DNA from: CAYNWT01 sp964450955
GTDB taxonomy: Bacteria > Planctomycetota > Planctomycetia > Planctomycetales > Planctomycetaceae
Assembly: GCA_964450955.1 (NCBI GenBank)
Contig: CAYVFI010000026.1
Location: 42,261 to 106,260 of the forward strand
Direction: 5' to 3'
Length of the DNA: 64,000 nucleotides
In this document: positions 51,887 through 60,479 of the stretch, one piece after another
How the letters are laid out: every line of letters starts with the position of its first letter
Position numbering within the stretch: position 1 is the stretch's first letter
Program-made: the position numbers and the translations under genes
Notes under the pieces: model-generated
Databases searched by the model: none
What the model saw: only the letters and a program-made list of their open reading frames with translations
What the model was told of the DNA's origin: nothing

Positions 51887-53254
51887 CTAGCCCTCGATTT
51901 CATAGCCTTTTCGTTGTTCTCGGCCTTGCCACTGAGCCGCATCAGAGTCCCCAATAATCATCTCTGTTTTCGGATCGAACTTCAGCGTTCGGTTGAGTCT
52001 TGTGGCAATATTAGCCAAGTGGCATGTCGTCATGGCTCTGTGGTGCGTGTGAACGTCGCTGATCGGCTGTTCACGCGAAGCAATGCACTCGAAAAAGTTC
52101 TTCATGTGATTGCCCGGCTTCTTGCCCTTGTAGATCTTGGTAATCGTGTCACCACTAAGCGGCTTCTCACTTAGCAGCTCAACAGCCTTACCAGTTAGCT
52201 TTTGACGGTTCACAAAGATACGCCCCTTGGTTCCCTGGAACATGATTCCATTTTGGAACCCAAGCGTATCTTTCGCGTTGTGAACGATTCGCAATTCCAT
52301 GCCGTTGGCAAACATGGCCTTCACGTCGAACTGAGTCGCCGTGTTGTATTGCGTATCGTCCTGTGGGTGCCCGTCTTTGTATTCGACCGGGAATTTTGCC
52401 ATCACTGGTTCGACTGAAATCGGCCCCGTGTTGTCCAGGCCCATCGCCCACTGTGCGATGTCGATGTGGTGAGCACCCCAGTCGGTCATCTTGCCGCCCG
52501 AGTATTCGTACCACCAACGGAACTCGTAGTGGCAACGCGACTTCCCCCATCGGCCGCCGGATTTGGACCGGTAGTCGACCATTGGTGCCTGGCCGAGCCA
52601 CATGTCCCAGTTCAGACCTTTCGGCACATCGACCTTTGGGATTGCTCCACTTGTCGGACCACCACCGATGGCACAAGTAACCTTCTTTAGATCGCCAATG
52701 CGTCCTTCGCGAATGATGGCGATTGCCTGGAGGAACCGTTGACCCATCTCGCTGCGTTGTTGGGTTCCGACCTGAAAGACGCGACCGGTTTCATCCAGTG
52801 TCTTTCGAATAATTTTGCCTTCGTCAATCGTAAGCGTCAAAGGCTTTTCGCAGTAAACGTCTTTGCCGGCCTTCATCGCTTCGACCGCAATCTTTGTGTG
52901 CCAGTGATCGGGCGTGACAATGGTGACAACGTCAATATCTTTGCGATCAAGAATCTTGCGATAGTCTTCGTAGACATCGACTTGCTTGTCGCCCGGTTGC
53001 GCTTTCTTAACCGTCTCTTTTCCTTTGCCCGCGTGGTTGGAATCGACATCGCAAACAGCGGCGCAATCTGCCAGTCGCATTGCGGCAGGACCAACCGCGC
53101 CCCAGCGGCTACCGGTTCCGATGCAACCCAGTGTCAGTCGCTGCGATGCGGCTTTGCCCGACGCAATCGCATCAGGCAGCGGAAACCAAAACGGAGTTGT
53201 TGCTGCGACGCCGGTCGCTTTCAAAAAGTCTCTGCGATTGTTTGTCATGGCCAT
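51887..53254 (-). CDS. Gfo/Idh/MocA family oxidoreductase, Tat-exported
   Basis: 455 residues. The Tat signal has NNRRDFLKATGVAATTPFWF at its start (ATGs at 53254 and 53248 are both possible). The NAD(P)-binding fold has GCIGTGSRWGAVGPAAMRL, VTIVTPDHWHTKIAVEAMKA and the family motif CEKPLT with the catalytic-type Lys of EKP. WWYEYSGGKMTDWGAHHIDI is typical of the C-terminal domain in planctomycete secreted members. Substrate unknown; probably sugar-related. Confidence 0.92.
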   Translation of the reverse strand: MAMTNNRRDFLKATGVAATTPFWFPLPDAIASGKAASQRLTLGCIGTGSRWGAVGPAAMRLADCAAVCDVDSNHAGKGKETVKKAQPGDKQVDVYEDYRKILDRKDIDVVTIVTPDHWHTKIAVEAMKAGKDVYCEKPLTLTIDEGKIIRKTLDETGRVFQVGTQQRSEMGQRFLQAIAIIREGRIGDLKKVTCAIGGGPTSGAIPKVDVPKGLNWDMWLGQAPMVDYRSKSGGRWGKSRCHYEFRWWYEYSGGKMTDWGAHHIDIAQWAMGLDNTGPISVEPVMAKFPVEYKDGHPQDDTQYNTATQFDVKAMFANGMELRIVHNAKDTLGFQNGIMFQGTKGRIFVNRQKLTGKAVELLSEKPLSGDTITKIYKGKKPGNHMKNFFECIASREQPISDVHTHHRAMTTCHLANIATRLNRTLKFDPKTEMIIGDSDAAQWQGREQRKGYEIEG

Positions 53255-53659
53255 TCTTTCGGGCGTACTTACAAATGGACGTAACCGAATTCAGAGAACC
53301 CAACGAACTCGATCTCAATGTTTGTAATCGGAATTTCTCAGCATACCCACGCTGGTAAGCAGTCGCAAACGAGCCCAAATAGCGTTTTAGCCCTGCAAAT
53401 ACAGGATAAACCGAAGCGGCAGGAACTGCTGCAAACGTCTTGACCCGATTCTGCGTTTTGGGATACACCTCGCACCTCACATCAAACAGCAGTTCTTGCC
53501 GCATCCCACGCGGCTAAATGAACCGGGGTCATCCGACCCGCACTTCACTTCCCACTTAGCCAACCTGTTCCTGTAGCAGCCCGCAACCGGTGACGCATGC
53601 GCTTGCATCGTGGCCAACCTGCTGCGCGAACTTCCTTCCTCTTCTTAGGAAAAGGACCC
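53255..53659. other. intergenic region between divergent genes
   Basis: 405 bases with no recognised gene. It contains weak hairpins (CCTG-CAAATA-CAGG near 53392; GGGT/ACCC near 53526). A low-quality promoter-like pair, TTGACC (53440-53445) and GATACA (53462-53467), lies on the plus strand 193 bases before the 53660 gene. Confidence 0.4.
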
Positions 53660-54985
53660 ATGTCGAGCATCACTTTTTCACGCGTTGCCGTTCTGGCAAC
53701 AGCGGTGCTGGGTGCATCAACGTCTCTTGCCCAGGGCCAGTTTTCCGGAAACGGCTGCGACACCTGCACGCCAATCCAACCCGTCTTGCAGAGTTGCTAT
53801 CAGACGGTTCCTGTCACTGAGTACCAGCCAGTGACGCAGACTGTCCGGCGACCAGTCTACCGGACTGAGTATGTCGAACAGCCCGTTACTGTTTACCGAC
53901 CAGTCACCGAACGACGAACCCAACAGGTTCCAACCGTTCGGTACCAAAACGTGACACAGTATCGAACTGTCCAACGTGACATGGGTCGCTGGGTGACACA
54001 GTATCGACCGAACCCTCGACTGCAACCGGGGCAGATTGACAATCGCCCAGGCGTGATTGGCTGGGTTAACAGAGCCAACTACCGGCTTCGCAACGCGTTT
54101 ACTCCTAAGTACACCGCGATTCGCCAGTACCAACCTCGAATGATGGCCTGCACCGTTCCGCAAACACGCCAGGTGGCTGTACGAGGAACACGGACAGTTG
54201 CCCAAAATGTGACCCGCATGGTCGCGACGCAAACGGTTCAAAGGCGTCCGGTCCAACGACTTAGCTACGTCGACCAGGAAGTGACCGTCATGCGTCCCCG
54301 AACAACGTACCGAACGGTTCCGATTGGAACCGCTGTTGCGTACGCCCCACAGTACGGAACCGGAAGTTCCGTTGCTTACGCACCGTACGGCGGCAGTTCA
54401 GTCGCCTATACACCTTCCTCAGGAAGTTCGGTTGCTTACGACAGTCTAAGTAGCGGCACAATTCAAAATGCCAGAGTCATTGATGACCGACCTCTCCGTT
54501 CAGCCACACTGGAACCCGAACCGGACAACAGCCTGCCGCGAGCTGCTGAGAATCCAATCAGGCGAAACCCTGTAGAGACTGGGCAACTGGACAAAGAAGG
54601 TTATAGGCGTCCTATCAATAGGACGGCTGCTCGTGATGCGAGTGTGACGCCAGATGCCAGCCGCTATGGACGTGACTCACGCGGAACCACACCCACCAGA
54701 CGGCTAAGCAATCCAGGCACGCAACCACCCGCTGCGACTGCGAACCCTTACGAACGTTCAAGACCAAGTACTCCTGCTGCAGCCCCGCAAGAACCTGACC
54801 CTTTCGGCGGAGACATGTTTGACAGCAAGCCTTCCGCCAGCACTGTTCCTCCTACACGTTACCTTCGAACCTCTTTGAACTCTGGTGACTCACCACCGTC
54901 TTCCGGTTGGCGAGCCAGCCGGAGTGTCCGAGTCCTCCAGGTTCCGAAGATTAAACCACCGCGGATTTCTGTAGCAAACCGCTAG
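53660..54985 (+). CDS. secreted Tyr/Thr/Val/Arg-rich repeat protein, YTV-like cell-wall type
   Basis: 441 residues from ATG 53660, with AAAGGA at 53651-53656. Signal peptide MSSITFSRVAVLATAVLGAS. Residues about 45-130 are a run of short repeats of the type TVPVTEYQPVTQTVRRPVYR and TVYRPVTERRTQQVPTVRY, and similar strings recur at about 180-220. A triplicated SSVAY block (about 235-265) and a Pro/Ser/Arg-rich C-terminal half follow. The composition resembles YTV-repeat proteins of planctomycete cell walls. Two Cys pairs near the N-terminus (CDTCTPIQPVLQSC) may form disulfides. A structural role is inferred. Confidence 0.8.
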   Translation: MSSITFSRVAVLATAVLGASTSLAQGQFSGNGCDTCTPIQPVLQSCYQTVPVTEYQPVTQTVRRPVYRTEYVEQPVTVYRPVTERRTQQVPTVRYQNVTQYRTVQRDMGRWVTQYRPNPRLQPGQIDNRPGVIGWVNRANYRLRNAFTPKYTAIRQYQPRMMACTVPQTRQVAVRGTRTVAQNVTRMVATQTVQRRPVQRLSYVDQEVTVMRPRTTYRTVPIGTAVAYAPQYGTGSSVAYAPYGGSSVAYTPSSGSSVAYDSLSSGTIQNARVIDDRPLRSATLEPEPDNSLPRAAENPIRRNPVETGQLDKEGYRRPINRTAARDASVTPDASRYGRDSRGTTPTRRLSNPGTQPPAATANPYERSRPSTPAAAPQEPDPFGGDMFDSKPSASTVPPTRYLRTSLNSGDSPPSSGWRASRSVRVLQVPKIKPPRISVANR

Positions 54986-55557
54986 TGCCTTTGGCTAATT
55001 CAGGTTCGAACGCGAGGTGCCGTTGATCGCTCAACAGTGGCTCAAAGTTGAACTATGTACGCGGCCGCAACACTGGTTCAGAAACCGCAACCCGTTTTGA
55101 TGAATCCCTCCCCTTCCGCTCCCTCCCCACTTTTCCCTCCTCTGCTTTTTTGAGACCCCCCCTCGCGGCACCGGCATCACGCCGGTGCCCACCCTTCTCT
55201 TTTCTCGGGGCGCGGCAGAGTTCGTAGGTTGAGAAGACTCTCTCCCCATCGCAGGACGGAACGCGCAAGACTTTAAATCTGAGATTTCAGATCGCTGGCA
55301 GCGTCGTCCGACAGAAGTTCATCAGTCGCATGACGCTTAAGCCTGAAACTGATGGCGACCAATGGCGATTTTCGTTGATCAACTCCGCCTAAAGGCGGCG
55401 CTACAAGCGGCCCGGCCAACTGAACGACAGCTCGCTGGCTGGCGGTTTTGTCGCCTCACCCAACAAGAAACTCTCACCAGCAATCACACAATCGGGTCAG
55501 CTGACTCCAACCTCAGTCACCACACCCACCGGATACCGATCGAACGGAACGTTCGCT
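54986..55557. other. intergenic region with several palindromes
   Basis: 572 bases between convergent genes. Contents: a pyrimidine-rich stretch (55100-55160), a 9-bp hairpin GGCACCGGC (55167-55175)/GCCGGTGCC (55181-55189), ATCTGA/TCAGAT near 55276-55292, and double-hairpin copy B at 55523-55555. Open frames here look spurious. Confidence 0.55.
55523..55555 (-). repeat. double-hairpin 3' element, copy B
   Basis: In minus-strand sense: CGAACG-TTC-CGTTCG then ATCGG-TAT-CCGGT then GGGTG. It starts two bases after the ferredoxin stop codon. It differs from copy A (4126-4164) by a single base over the first 33. Confidence 0.75.
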
Positions 55558-55929
55558 TTAGTTCCAGAATTTTTCGCCGTGCCAGTTACCTTCGGGGTGC
55601 GTTTCAACCTCGATATCGCCCTGGACCCTGGTGCAGCAGGCAAGCCGTAGTTCTTCCGGCTTGTAGCCCAGGCGTTTCCAAAACAGCAGCGGGCCGGTCG
55701 CGATGCGGATCTTTTCCCAAATTCGCCAGAAGCCCGATTGATTGCAACTCTCGGCACCCTTCCGAACCGCCACATGACAGCTGCCACATAGTCCATTGCC
55801 GCGACAATTCACGACAGTGTGAGGTCCGGCGTAAAGCTGGATGCCATTTTGCAAAGCGACTTGTCGCAGGTTCTCACCGTGTTGAGCTTCAACGGTTTTT
55901 TTCTCGTTGATGAATTTGACCTGCGGCAT
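55558..55929 (-). CDS. 2Fe-2S ferredoxin
   Basis: 123 residues from ATG 55929; the frame is open further upstream to 56007. Plant-type fold with NCRGNGLCGSCHVAV and, later, LACCTRV, giving the Cx5Cx2C...C ligand pattern of a [2Fe-2S] cluster. The start MPQVKFINEKKTVEAQHGEN is typical. A 25-30 residue insert (FWRIWEKIRIATGPLLFWKR) separates the third and fourth ligands. The redox partner is unknown. It ends at double-hairpin copy B. Confidence 0.9.
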   Translation of the reverse strand: MPQVKFINEKKTVEAQHGENLRQVALQNGIQLYAGPHTVVNCRGNGLCGSCHVAVRKGAESCNQSGFWRIWEKIRIATGPLLFWKRLGYKPEELRLACCTRVQGDIEVETHPEGNWHGEKFWN

Positions 55930-56050
55930 ATTGTCGGCTTCTTGCGTCTTGGGTGCGGTTTGCAGCGCAGATCGTAATCCGAGCCGAACCGGTTTTCCAG
56001 CCCCCAAAACCGCACAAAAAAACTCGGTTTACATCCAGGCTCCCAATCTG

Positions 56051-56320
56051 TCAGCCAACGCTGTTAGCCCACAGCCCAAAAAACTTCATAAACCCAACGG
56101 CTGCACCCGCGCCCAGTATCAGGCTGATGGCCATATAGCAGACGCCCGCCGCGTGCCCCATTTTGTCGGAGAACCGAAAGCGGGTGGTCTGAATCAGACT
56201 CACAATAGCCAGCCCGAACCCAAGCACAGCCCACACTCCGTCCGCCAAGGTCACCCACAAGCCCCCGCAGAAGACACAGACACAAACCGGCCACACAAGA
56301 AGACTGCGATCCGAAGTCAT
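56051..56320 (-). CDS. hypothetical membrane protein
   Basis: 89 residues from ATG 56320, with GGAG six bases upstream; the frame is open to 56374. Three hydrophobic segments: SLLVWPVCVCVFCGGLWVTL, VWAVLGFGLAIVSLIQ and AAGVCYMAISLILGAGAAVG. No family is recognised. It is 121 bases upstream of the ferredoxin start on the same strand and may be cotranscribed. Confidence 0.6.
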   Translation of the reverse strand: MTSDRSLLVWPVCVCVFCGGLWVTLADGVWAVLGFGLAIVSLIQTTRFRFSDKMGHAAGVCYMAISLILGAGAAVGFMKFFGLWANSVG

Positions 56321-56542
56321 GCTGATCTCCAGTCCAACAATTGTCGCTGTCACTCCGCACGTCGACGGGTTCAAGGACGAGGTTGGTGTTTGCGGATGGT
56401 GATTTAAGGCTTGGCTATACAGTCATTTGAGAGCCGGAGAGCTAAACCCTCTCCCGCGGCTGAGACCGCGACCTCTCCCACAAGCGGGCGAGGTGACATG
56501 CTCGTGGTTAACCGGGCATGCAGCCTACAACTCCAGCCACTC

Positions 56543-56575
56543 CACCCACCGGATACCGGTGAAGCGGAACGCTTC
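56543..56575 (-). repeat. double-hairpin 3' element, copy C
   Basis: In minus-strand sense: GAAGCG-TTC-CGCTTC then ACCGG-TAT-CCGGT then GGGTG. It starts seven bases after the glnA stop codon. Relative to copies A and B, three base pairs of stem 1 change on both sides and one wobble pair of stem 2 becomes Watson-Crick. Confidence 0.75.
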
Positions 56576-56582
56576 CTTCCTT

Positions 56583-57989
56583 TCAGGCGTCGTAGTAAAG
56601 GGCGAACTCGTAGGGGTGCGGGCGTTGGCGGATGGCGTCGACTTCGCGTTCTGTTTTGAACCGAATCCATGTGTCAATGACTTCCGGAGTGAACACGTCT
56701 CCGCGGAGGAGGAATTCGTGATCGTCCTTCAGAGCCGCCAGTGATTCTTCCAGGGAAACGGGAGTGTTCTTTACGTCGACAAGCTGTTCCGGCTTGAGAT
56801 CGTAAATGTCCTTGTCCAACGGTTTGCCTGGATCAGTTCGAGACTGAATGCCGTCGATGGCCGCCATCAGAACTGCGGACATTGCCAGGTACGGGTTCGC
56901 AGCAGCGTCCGGACAACGATACTCAATGCGTTTGTCGTTGGGGTTCGGGGTATGAACCGGAATACGAACGGCGGCCGATCGGTTCCGATAGCTGTAGGTC
57001 AAATTGACCGGCGCTTCGAAGCCGGGGATGAGCCGCTTGTAGCTGTTAGTTGTTGGACAGCAAAACGCCATGATGGCTGGCGTGTGTTTTAGAATCCCGC
57101 CCATCGCGTGCATGGCGGTGTCGCTTAACCCACCGTAGCCAGAACCAGCGAACAAAGTCTCTTCGCCTTTCCACAGTGAGAAGTGCAGATGCAAACCGGA
57201 ACCGTTATCGTTCCAAAGGGGCTTCGGCATAAACGTCGCTGTTTTACCGTGCCTGGCCGCGACGTTGCGAACGATGTACTTCAATCTAAGAAGGTTGTCC
57301 GCGACTTTAACCAGCGACCCGTATCGCATGTCAATCTCACACTGACCGCCGGACGCCGTCTCGTGATGGTGAGCCTCAACTTCGACACCGCACTCCTGAA
57401 GTGTCGTCATCATGTCGGTTCGGACATCCTGCAGAGTGTCGGCAGGCGGCATTGGGAAGTAGCCTTCCTTGTAGCGAATCCGATAGCCGTCGTTGCTGTC
57501 GCTTTTGCCGCGGTTCCACTGACCTTCGTTGCTGTCAACGTGGTAGTAAGATTCGCGTTCGTTTTGATCGAACTGCACATTGTCGAACACAAAAAATTCC
57601 GGTTCGGGACCGAAAAACGCCGTGTCCGCGATCCCGGTCGATGCCATGTAGGCTTCTGCTTTTCGGGCAACATTGCGCGGATCGCGGGCATAGTCCTGGC
57701 GAGTAATCGGGTCTTTGATATTGCAGGTCAGAGCCAAAGTTGACTTCATGAACGGGTCCACAAAAGCCGTGTTGGCCTGTGGAACCACCAACATGTCACT
57801 CTCGTTAATCGCCTGCCAGCCGCGAATTGATGACGCATCAAAGCTATAACCGTCCTCGAACGACTGTTCAGTCAGCCCGGCGGCGGGAATAGTAAAGTGC
57901 TTCTGTGTGCCGGGAAAATCCATGAACCGCAGGTCCACAGCCACAATTTCTTCTCGGCGACACAGCGCGAGTACTTCTTTGGGAGTCAT
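56583..57989 (-). CDS. glnA: glutamine synthetase type I
   Basis: 468 residues from ATG 57989, the normal GSI length; in-frame codons extend to 58268, overlapping the divergent nuclease gene. It makes glutamine from glutamate, ammonia and ATP. Signatures: MDFPGTQKHFTIPA, DGYSFDASSIRGWQ, the metal-site FFGPEPEFFVFD, HHHETASGGQCEID, KPLWNDNGSGLHLHFSLW and RSAAVRIPV. DKDIYDLKPEQ retains the adenylylation Tyr of GSI-beta, so GlnE-type control is possible. It is followed by double-hairpin copy C. Confidence 0.96.
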   Translation of the reverse strand: MTPKEVLALCRREEIVAVDLRFMDFPGTQKHFTIPAAGLTEQSFEDGYSFDASSIRGWQAINESDMLVVPQANTAFVDPFMKSTLALTCNIKDPITRQDYARDPRNVARKAEAYMASTGIADTAFFGPEPEFFVFDNVQFDQNERESYYHVDSNEGQWNRGKSDSNDGYRIRYKEGYFPMPPADTLQDVRTDMMTTLQECGVEVEAHHHETASGGQCEIDMRYGSLVKVADNLLRLKYIVRNVAARHGKTATFMPKPLWNDNGSGLHLHFSLWKGEETLFAGSGYGGLSDTAMHAMGGILKHTPAIMAFCCPTTNSYKRLIPGFEAPVNLTYSYRNRSAAVRIPVHTPNPNDKRIEYRCPDAAANPYLAMSAVLMAAIDGIQSRTDPGKPLDKDIYDLKPEQLVDVKNTPVSLEESLAALKDDHEFLLRGDVFTPEVIDTWIRFKTEREVDAIRQRPHPYEFALYYDA

Positions 57990-58110
57990 GTCGTTGTTCC
58001 AAATCTGTTTTGCTCGGGTCATTGAAGCAAAACCGATGCCGCGACGCCACGAGCGAGTTTCAGAAACAAAAGCCCAGCCCCGCGTGCCCCGTAAAGTGCA
58101 ATCGTAATCC

Positions 58111-58818
58111 ATGCCCAGTTCTGAATTCACAATCCTCTCATGGAACATCCGGCAGGGCGGCGGCAGTCGAACCGATGGAATCCTGGCCGCCCTCAAAGAA
58201 GAAAACCCGGGGATTTTGGTTCTCTCTGAATTCCGCAACAACGAACGCGGCATCGCGCTGCGTTCCACGTTGCTAAAACGCGGCTACGCCTATCAGGTTG
58301 CCAGCGCCGCGCAAGGTTCCACTAACTCGGTGCTCATTGCCAGCAAGTTTCCGTGTGGGTCGGCGTTGTTCCCGGATTCTGATCCAGTCTACCCGGACGC
58401 GATTGTTCGAGCCGACTTACCGGTGTGCCGACTTTATGGCGCGTATCTGCCGCATAAGAAGAAGCATCGTTTGTTCGACTTTTTGCTGGATGAAGAACTG
58501 GACGACGACGTGCCATCAATCATCACGGGCGACTTCAATTCGGGCAAAAACGGCATCGACCAGGCCGGCAATTCGTTTTGGTATTCCGACAAGCTAATCG
58601 CATTGGAAGAACGCGGCTACTTTGATGCATTCAGAGAAATCCACGGAGACGCGACCGTGTATTCGTGGTTCAGCCATCAGGGAAACGGCTACCGTTACGA
58701 TCACACTTACATGCACCCGCTGCTACGACCAATCCTCAAAGATTGCTGCTACCTGGACCAATGGCGCGAGGACGGGCTGTCGGACCATTCGCCGATGAAG
58801 ATTGTGCTTGGTTTGTGA
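58111..58818 (+). CDS. endonuclease/exonuclease/phosphatase family protein
   Basis: 235 residues. EEP fold: ILSWNIRQGG (Asn), LVLSEFRNNERG (metal-binding Glu), IITGDFNSGKNG (Asp, Asn) and GLSDHSPMKIVL (Asp, His), with YRYDHTYMHP before it. It resembles exonuclease III-like phosphodiesterases but is shorter than XthA. Substrate (DNA, phospholipid or other phosphoester) undetermined. It is divergent from glnA, separated by 121 bases. Confidence 0.88.
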   Translation: MPSSEFTILSWNIRQGGGSRTDGILAALKEENPGILVLSEFRNNERGIALRSTLLKRGYAYQVASAAQGSTNSVLIASKFPCGSALFPDSDPVYPDAIVRADLPVCRLYGAYLPHKKKHRLFDFLLDEELDDDVPSIITGDFNSGKNGIDQAGNSFWYSDKLIALEERGYFDAFREIHGDATVYSWFSHQGNGYRYDHTYMHPLLRPILKDCCYLDQWREDGLSDHSPMKIVLGL

Positions 58819-58826
58819 AACCGGAC

Positions 58827-59001
58827 GTGAGCCGACAGCGCTAGTTGCGGGTCTTAGAGCCAGCGTGAGTGGAACGGTGTGACAACATTCGTGGCTCACC
58901 AGTCACTGTTTGGAGGTTATAGGCGGTCCCGCCGTGGATGGTGCCTGGTAGTTGAATACGTGCTGGCTCTTACAACCGGCGGCTAGCGCCTTACCGCTCA
59001 C
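58827..59001. repeat. long imperfect inverted repeat (MITE- or REP-like)
   Basis: The left arm (58827-58864) contains GTGAGC, GCGCTAG and TTAGAGCCAGC. The right arm (58962-59001) is its imperfect reverse complement: GCTGGCTCTTA, CTAGCGC and GCTCAC. The arms are about 38 bases around a 97-base interior. No protein is encoded. Confidence 0.65.
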
Positions 59002-59023
59002 ATCCGCTCACATCCGCTCACAT
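58994..59023. repeat. three perfect tandem 10-bp repeats
   Basis: CCGCTCACAT is repeated at 58994, 59004 and 59014. It overlaps the right end of the 58827-59001 inverted repeat. Confidence 0.9.
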
Positions 59024-59055
59024 GGCGCGGCTCATCAATTGCGTAGCCAGTGGCG

Positions 59056-59439
59056 CTAACGATTCATTAGGAAGCTGGCTGTGTGTTCCAAAAACGCGCG
59101 CATGACTTGTTCGGCGGATGGTGAGAGCTTGGTTTCTTCGAACGCTTTTGCCATGAGTTGCACCCAACGGTCGCGGGCTGCCTGGTTCACCACGAATGGG
59201 GCGTGCCGCATTCGCAATCGGGGGTGCCCACGCTTTTCGATGTAGCGCTGCGGTCCGCCGAATCGAAAAATCAGGAACTCACGCAGGCGTTCTTCAGCGC
59301 CTTCAAGGTCGTCGGCCGGGTACATTGGGCCGAGGATGTCATCGTCGGGGACCTGCCGATAGAACGCGGCAACAAGACGCGTTAAACCGTCCTCGCCGAT
59401 GACATCGTAGATATCGGCTTCTGTTAAATCTCCGGACAC
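59056..59439 (-). CDS. group II truncated haemoglobin
   Basis: 127 residues. A small 2-on-2 globin binding haem. Motifs: FYRQVPDDDILGPMYPADDL, FLIFRFGGPQRYIEKRGHP and LRMRHAPFVV, with the proximal His in RHAPF and the conserved Trp of RDRWVQLM. Roles in oxygen or NO/peroxide chemistry are known for the family; the specific role here is unknown. It is divergent from the DUF72 gene. Confidence 0.93.
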   Translation of the reverse strand: MSGDLTEADIYDVIGEDGLTRLVAAFYRQVPDDDILGPMYPADDLEGAEERLREFLIFRFGGPQRYIEKRGHPRLRMRHAPFVVNQAARDRWVQLMAKAFEETKLSPSAEQVMRAFLEHTASFLMNR

Positions 59440-59532
59440 GATGGTGGTTCCTACAACTGTGCGACTGGTGTACTCATACTGCGTTGGCAGAAGTTTAGGT
59501 TCTCTTAGTGAACGAACAATGGATGTGGTCTC

Positions 59533-60423
59533 ATGACCGCGACGACGACAACGCTTCCGTACTACCTTGGCTGCCCCGTGTGGGCCTGCGCGGAGTGGGT
59601 TGGAACACTGTTTCGAACCAGCGATCGACGCAAATGGTTGCGTGACTATTCCGCCGTGTTCAACACTGTTGAAGGCAATAGCACGTTTTACGGGCTGCCG
59701 TCTGTCGAAACCGTGCAGCGGTGGGGCGAATCAACGGCCGACGGTTTTCGGTTCGCTCTGAAGTTCCCTCGTGACATCAGCCATGAATGCCGGCTGGTGA
59801 ATGCAGAACACGCAACGTCGCAGTTTGTGGAGGTTCTTGAGACACTGGATAGGTTCGATCGGCTGGGACCAGCGTTCCTACAACTCTCTCCGCATTTTTC
59901 CGGTCGGCAGTTTGGCACGCTTGTTGAGTATCTAAAACGGCTGCCTGGCGACTACGCGTATGCCGTTGAGGTTCGGCATGAAGACTATTTCTGCGGCGAT
60001 GGTCTTGAGCAGGAACTGAATTCCGTGCTTACCGAACTTGGTATGGATCGTTGTTTATTTGACAGCCGACCATTGTTCTCACGTCCGCCCAGCGATGACA
60101 TCGAACGCGAATCTCAGCGACGCAAGCCACGCAGTCCATATCGCAAAACCGTCACCGGTTCGCGGCCGATGCTGCGTTTTGTCGGACGCAACACGGTCAG
60201 CGAAGTCACGCCGTGGATCGAAGAATGGGCGCCAATAATCGCTGGTTGGATTGACGAAGGGCTGGAACCCTACATTTTCGCGCATTCGCCGAATGATGCG
60301 TTCGCTCCGCAGTTCGCTTGTCGTCTACACGATGAAATTCGGCTTCACTCGAAGTCCGTCCCGGCACTCGTTTCATGGCCCGGTCAGAACGCCGAATCGA
60401 AGCGGCAGAAAAGTCTCTTCTGA
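59533..60423 (+). CDS. DUF72 (YecE-like) family protein
   Basis: 296 residues, TIM-barrel-like. It has LGCPVWACAEWVGTLF at the N-terminus, FNTVEGNSTFYGLPSVETVQ, FALKFPRDISHE, LGPAFLQLSPHF and YAVEVRHEDYF, in the order typical of DUF72. The C-terminal PYIFAHSPNDAFAPQFA is also conserved. The biochemical function of the family is unknown. Its end is 56 bases before the next gene on the same strand. Confidence 0.92.
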   Translation: MTATTTTLPYYLGCPVWACAEWVGTLFRTSDRRKWLRDYSAVFNTVEGNSTFYGLPSVETVQRWGESTADGFRFALKFPRDISHECRLVNAEHATSQFVEVLETLDRFDRLGPAFLQLSPHFSGRQFGTLVEYLKRLPGDYAYAVEVRHEDYFCGDGLEQELNSVLTELGMDRCLFDSRPLFSRPPSDDIERESQRRKPRSPYRKTVTGSRPMLRFVGRNTVSEVTPWIEEWAPIIAGWIDEGLEPYIFAHSPNDAFAPQFACRLHDEIRLHSKSVPALVSWPGQNAESKRQKSLF

Positions 60424-60479
60424 ACCAACAGTACTTCGCAACTGGCGGAACGCTGTTCCATCCGTCAGGAAGCTCGGCA

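Noticed and set aside
55362..55910. 182-codon plus-strand frame opposite the ferredoxin
   Set aside because: Arg/Ser/Pro-rich shadow that spans repeat copy B and the ferredoxin coding region.
58994..59023. 10-bp tandem repeats as an origin-type iteron array
   Set aside because: Only three copies, no DnaA boxes, no dnaA or rep gene nearby, and they overlap a larger palindrome.
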